Shown in pieces: positions 23,318 through 25,249 of a stretch of DNA of 25,249 bases. The stretch is taken from contig JBQCGP010000040.1 in the NCBI GenBank assembly GCA_051955535.1, positions 1 through 25,249 of the forward strand. Direction: 5' to 3'. The stretch is from 13-2-20CM-68-14 sp051955535. Lineage in GTDB: Bacteria > Actinomycetota > Thermoleophilia > Gaiellales > Gaiellaceae. Each line of letters opens with the position of its first letter. Positions within the stretch are counted from its first letter, which is position 1. The position numbers and the translations under genes are program-made. The notes beneath the pieces were generated by a model, which saw nothing but the letters and a program-made list of their open reading frames with translations, searched no databases and was not told the origin of the DNA.

Positions 23318-23749
23318 GTGAGAGCTTTGGTGATCGGCTGCGGTCGGGTGGGGTCGAACGTCGCGATTCGGCTCGCGGACGAGGGCTGGGACGTGACCGC
23401 CGTCGACGAGAAGGAAGAGGCGCTGACGCGGCTCGGCGAGAACTGGCGCGGCGGCTTCGTGCTCGGCCACGGCATGGACGTCGACGTCCTGCGCGAGGCC
23501 GGTATCGAAGAGGCGGACGCGGTCGTCGTCGCGACCGACGGCGACAACACGAACATCGTCATCGCCCAAGTGGCGATGAAGCGTTTCGACAACCAGTGCG
23601 TCGTCGTCCGGATCCTCGATCCGGCGCGCGCCGACTTCTACAGCGAGCTGGGGCTACGCACGATCTCGCCGACGAAGACGGCGATCCACGATCTGCTCGA
23701 GGCAGCGCGCGCGTGCGAGATCAAGCCTCGGGAGCCGGTCGCTAACTAG
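23318..23749 (+). CDS. trkA: TrkA-type RCK_N protein (NAD-binding, no RCK_C)
   Basis: A 143-residue Rossmann protein. The dinucleotide motif IGCGRVGSNVA lies at the N-terminus and an acidic residue ends strand 2 (AVDEKEE), which favours NAD(H). DADAVVVATDGDNTNIVIAQVA-like core residues (ADAVVVATDGDNTN) are standard for TrkA-N. The RCK_C ligand-binding domain is absent. The GTG at 23318 is placed 4 nt after the permease stop; a frame extension back to 23273 is rejected because it removes the Rossmann fold from the N-terminus and overlaps the permease. It probably pairs with the next gene's product to gate a K+ transporter. Confidence 0.9.
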   Translation: MRALVIGCGRVGSNVAIRLADEGWDVTAVDEKEEALTRLGENWRGGFVLGHGMDVDVLREAGIEEADAVVVATDGDNTNIVIAQVAMKRFDNQCVVVRILDPARADFYSELGLRTISPTKTAIHDLLEAARACEIKPREPVAN

Positions 23750-23752
23750 CCC

Positions 23753-24421
23753 GTGTACATCCTCATCGCAGGCGGCGGGAAGATCGGGGCGAACCTCGCC
23801 CGCAGCCTGCTGCGCGACGGCCACGGCCACGAGGTGACGCTGATCGAGCAGCGGCGCGACCGCTACGAGCATCTCGAGCGCGAGTTCGAGCACCAGGTCC
23901 AGCTCGGCGACGCCACCGAGATCCATGTGCTCGAGCGGGCCGGAATCGCGCGGCCGCCGAACGTGGTCGTCGCGGTCACGGGGGACGACGAGGACAACAT
24001 CGTCATCTGTCAGCTTGCGCGCGAGAAGTACGGCGTCGGCAAGGTCGTCGCCCGCGTCAACGACCCGCGCAACCAGACGCACTTCGACCTGCTCGGCATC
24101 TCGGCGACCGTCTCGGCGACCGTGAGCAACAGGGCCCTGATCGAGCACGAGGTCCCCGAGCACGACCTGATCCACCGGCTCGAGCTCCGCAAGGAGAACC
24201 TCGAGATCGTCGAGGTCCAGATCGACAAGAACGCCCCCGCCGCCGGCAAGCGCGTCGAGAAATTGAAGCTTCCGCACGGGTCGCGGCTGATCTCGATCAC
24301 GCGCAACGGCCGGTCGGAGATCGCGATCGGCTCGACGGAGCTGCAGCCCGGCGATCAGGTGCTCGCGATCCTCCAGCCCGGCAAGGAGGACGAGCTCCGC
24401 CGGGTGCTGTTGAAGTCCTGA
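23753..24421 (+). CDS. trkA: TrkA-type K+ uptake regulator with RCK_N and RCK_C
   Basis: A 222-residue cytosolic protein. RCK_N (about 1-130) has IAGGGKIGANLA and an acidic end of strand 2 (TLIEQRRDR), then VVAVTGDDEDNIVICQLA. RCK_C (about 145-220) has EIVEVQIDKNAPAAGKRVEK, ISITRNGRS and LQPGDQVLAIL, a fold that binds c-di-AMP or ions in other proteins. Start GTG 23753 follows the upstream trkA stop by 3 nt, so both are in the permease operon. No TrkH/KtrB channel gene is present in the window, so the partner is most likely the adjacent APC-USP permease; this is inference. Confidence 0.93.
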   Translation: MYILIAGGGKIGANLARSLLRDGHGHEVTLIEQRRDRYEHLEREFEHQVQLGDATEIHVLERAGIARPPNVVVAVTGDDEDNIVICQLAREKYGVGKVVARVNDPRNQTHFDLLGISATVSATVSNRALIEHEVPEHDLIHRLELRKENLEIVEVQIDKNAPAAGKRVEKLKLPHGSRLISITRNGRSEIAIGSTELQPGDQVLAILQPGKEDELRRVLLKS

Positions 24422-24461
24422 GGCGGCCAACCAAATCCGGCCGGCAGCGTCAAAGGGCGTA

Positions 24462-25249
24462 GTGCGCGCACCGAGGGCAGCGTTGGGGTTGGGGGTATTC
24501 GCTGCCCTCGTTTCTTCGGCGGCCGGGCAGCCGCAGCGCGCTACCTACCAGTTTCGACAGATCGCCTCGGGCTTCGACCAGCCGGTCTACGTCGCGCAGC
24601 CGAAGAACGAGCCCGGGCGGCTCTACGTCGTCGAGCGCCGCGGCCGGATCCTCGCGCTCGTCGGCGGTAAGCGCCGCACCTTCCTCGACATCCGCAGCCG
24701 GGTCGAGAGCGGCCACACGGAGCAGGGCCTTCTCTCGGTCGCCTTCAGTCTCGCCTACGCGAGGAACCACCGCTTCTACGTCTACTACACGAATCGAGAC
24801 GGCAACATCGAAATCGACACGTTCGTTTCGAGCCGCGGCCGCGCCGTCTCGTCGTCGCGGCGGCGGCTGCTCCTCGTCGACCACCGCGCGAACGACAATC
24901 ACGACGGCGGGCAGCTCCAGTTCGGGCCCGACGGGCACCTCTACGCGGGCACCGGCGACGGCGGCTCCGAAGGCGACCCGCTGGACAACTCCCAGAACCT
25001 GTCGCGCAGGCTCGGCAAGCTGCTTCGCTTCAACGGCAGCCGCTGGCAGATCTACGCGTACGGCTTGCGAAACCCGTGGCGCTTCTCCTTCGACCGGGCG
25101 AACGGCGACCTCTACATCGGGGACGTCGGCGGGAACGCCTGGGAGGAGATCGATTACAGGCCGCGCTCGGCGACCGGCCTCGCTAACTACGGCTGGTCGG
25201 CCTACGAGGGCCTGGTTCCGTTCAAGCCGTCGCGCCTGAACCACGCGGG
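24462..25249 (+). CDS. Secreted PQQ-dependent sugar dehydrogenase-like protein (3' end outside window)
   Basis: The frame is open from GTG 24462 to the window end (262 codons) with no stop. A short signal sequence (RAPRAALGLGVFAALVSSAA) precedes a glucose/sorbosone dehydrogenase-type beta-propeller: QIASGFDQPVYVAQ, RLYVVERRGRI, EQGLLSVAFS, the hallmark HDGGQLQFGPDGHLYAGTGD, YGLRNPWRFSFD and GDVGGNAWEEID. Such enzymes oxidise sugars in the periplasm or outside the cell using PQQ, but many actinobacterial members are untested. AAAGG about 7 nt before the GTG could be the ribosome binding site. It seems unrelated to the K+ genes. Confidence 0.88.
   Translation, partial: MRAPRAALGLGVFAALVSSAAGQPQRATYQFRQIASGFDQPVYVAQPKNEPGRLYVVERRGRILALVGGKRRTFLDIRSRVESGHTEQGLLSVAFSLAYARNHRFYVYYTNRDGNIEIDTFVSSRGRAVSSSRRRLLLVDHRANDNHDGGQLQFGPDGHLYAGTGDGGSEGDPLDNSQNLSRRLGKLLRFNGSRWQIYAYGLRNPWRFSFDRANGDLYIGDVGGNAWEEIDYRPRSATGLANYGWSAYEGLVPFKPSRLNHA

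Noticed and set aside
21880..23592. 570-codon - strand frame
   Set aside because: Low-complexity Arg/Asp/Glu-rich translation, antisense to the APC-USP permease and trkA; a GC-rich codon-bias shadow.
24450..25244. Long - strand frame of 264 codons at the right edge
   Set aside because: It is antisense to the sugar dehydrogenase frame, whose motifs (HDGGQLQFGPDG, YGLRNPWRF) are unmistakable and which is open to the window end.
1..25249. CRISPR arrays, tRNA/rRNA genes, insertion sequences, prophage
   Set aside because: No spaced repeats, no tRNA-like cloverleaf noticed, no transposase or integrase motifs in any frame.

Overview
The window is GC-rich actinobacterial-type DNA with many GTG and a few TTG starts and tightly overlapping genes. 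The gene content (split Kdp signalling genes, APC permeases fused to universal stress protein (USP) domains, a TrkA pair, an EXORDIUM-like secreted protein with a Cys-containing C-terminal tail) suggests a deep-branching actinobacterium such as class Thermoleophilia (Gaiellales/Solirubrobacterales). That placement is inferred from style and content, not from a marker gene. I see no rRNA, tRNA, CRISPR array, insertion sequence or phage gene.

Left flank (1-5077): the 3' part of a carboxylate-amine ligase (GCS2/YbdK type) overlapping a small DUF1844-like gene, then a secreted EXORDIUM-like protein with PKD, beta-repeat and PASTA modules. A hairpin-rich gap leads to hppA, a membrane proton-pumping pyrophosphatase whose residues place it in the K+-independent class.

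Potassium island (about 5213-24421): a short KdpD-type histidine kinase, a USP protein and a KimA-like K+ permease lie on the + strand. A kdpE regulator converges on them. An APC-USP permease is divergent from kdpE and is followed by a 56-residue membrane peptide. Next comes a compact - strand kdp operon, read from high to low coordinates: unknown 259-aa membrane protein, 27-aa membrane peptide, kdpF, kdpA, kdpC, kdpB, an N-terminal-only kdpD, and a USP protein. Upstream of it on the same strand is a second kinase/kdpE pair, and divergent from that pair an APC-USP permease followed by two TrkA/RCK subunits.

Right edge (24462-25249): the 5' part of a secreted PQQ-dependent sugar dehydrogenase, open to the window end.

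Taken together, the window encodes an ATP-driven K+ pump (Kdp), at least one H+-coupled K+ importer (KimA-like), two further APC-USP permeases that may also carry K+, RCK gating proteins and a proton pump. Two KdpE regulators and a three-way split of KdpD sensor functions oversee them. Six proteins carry USP-type folds. Five transcription-unit heads have a TAnnnT hexamer 6-7 nt before a GTG start, which points to leaderless mRNAs. A tandem 11-bp-period repeat upstream of the kdp operon is a candidate KdpE site.
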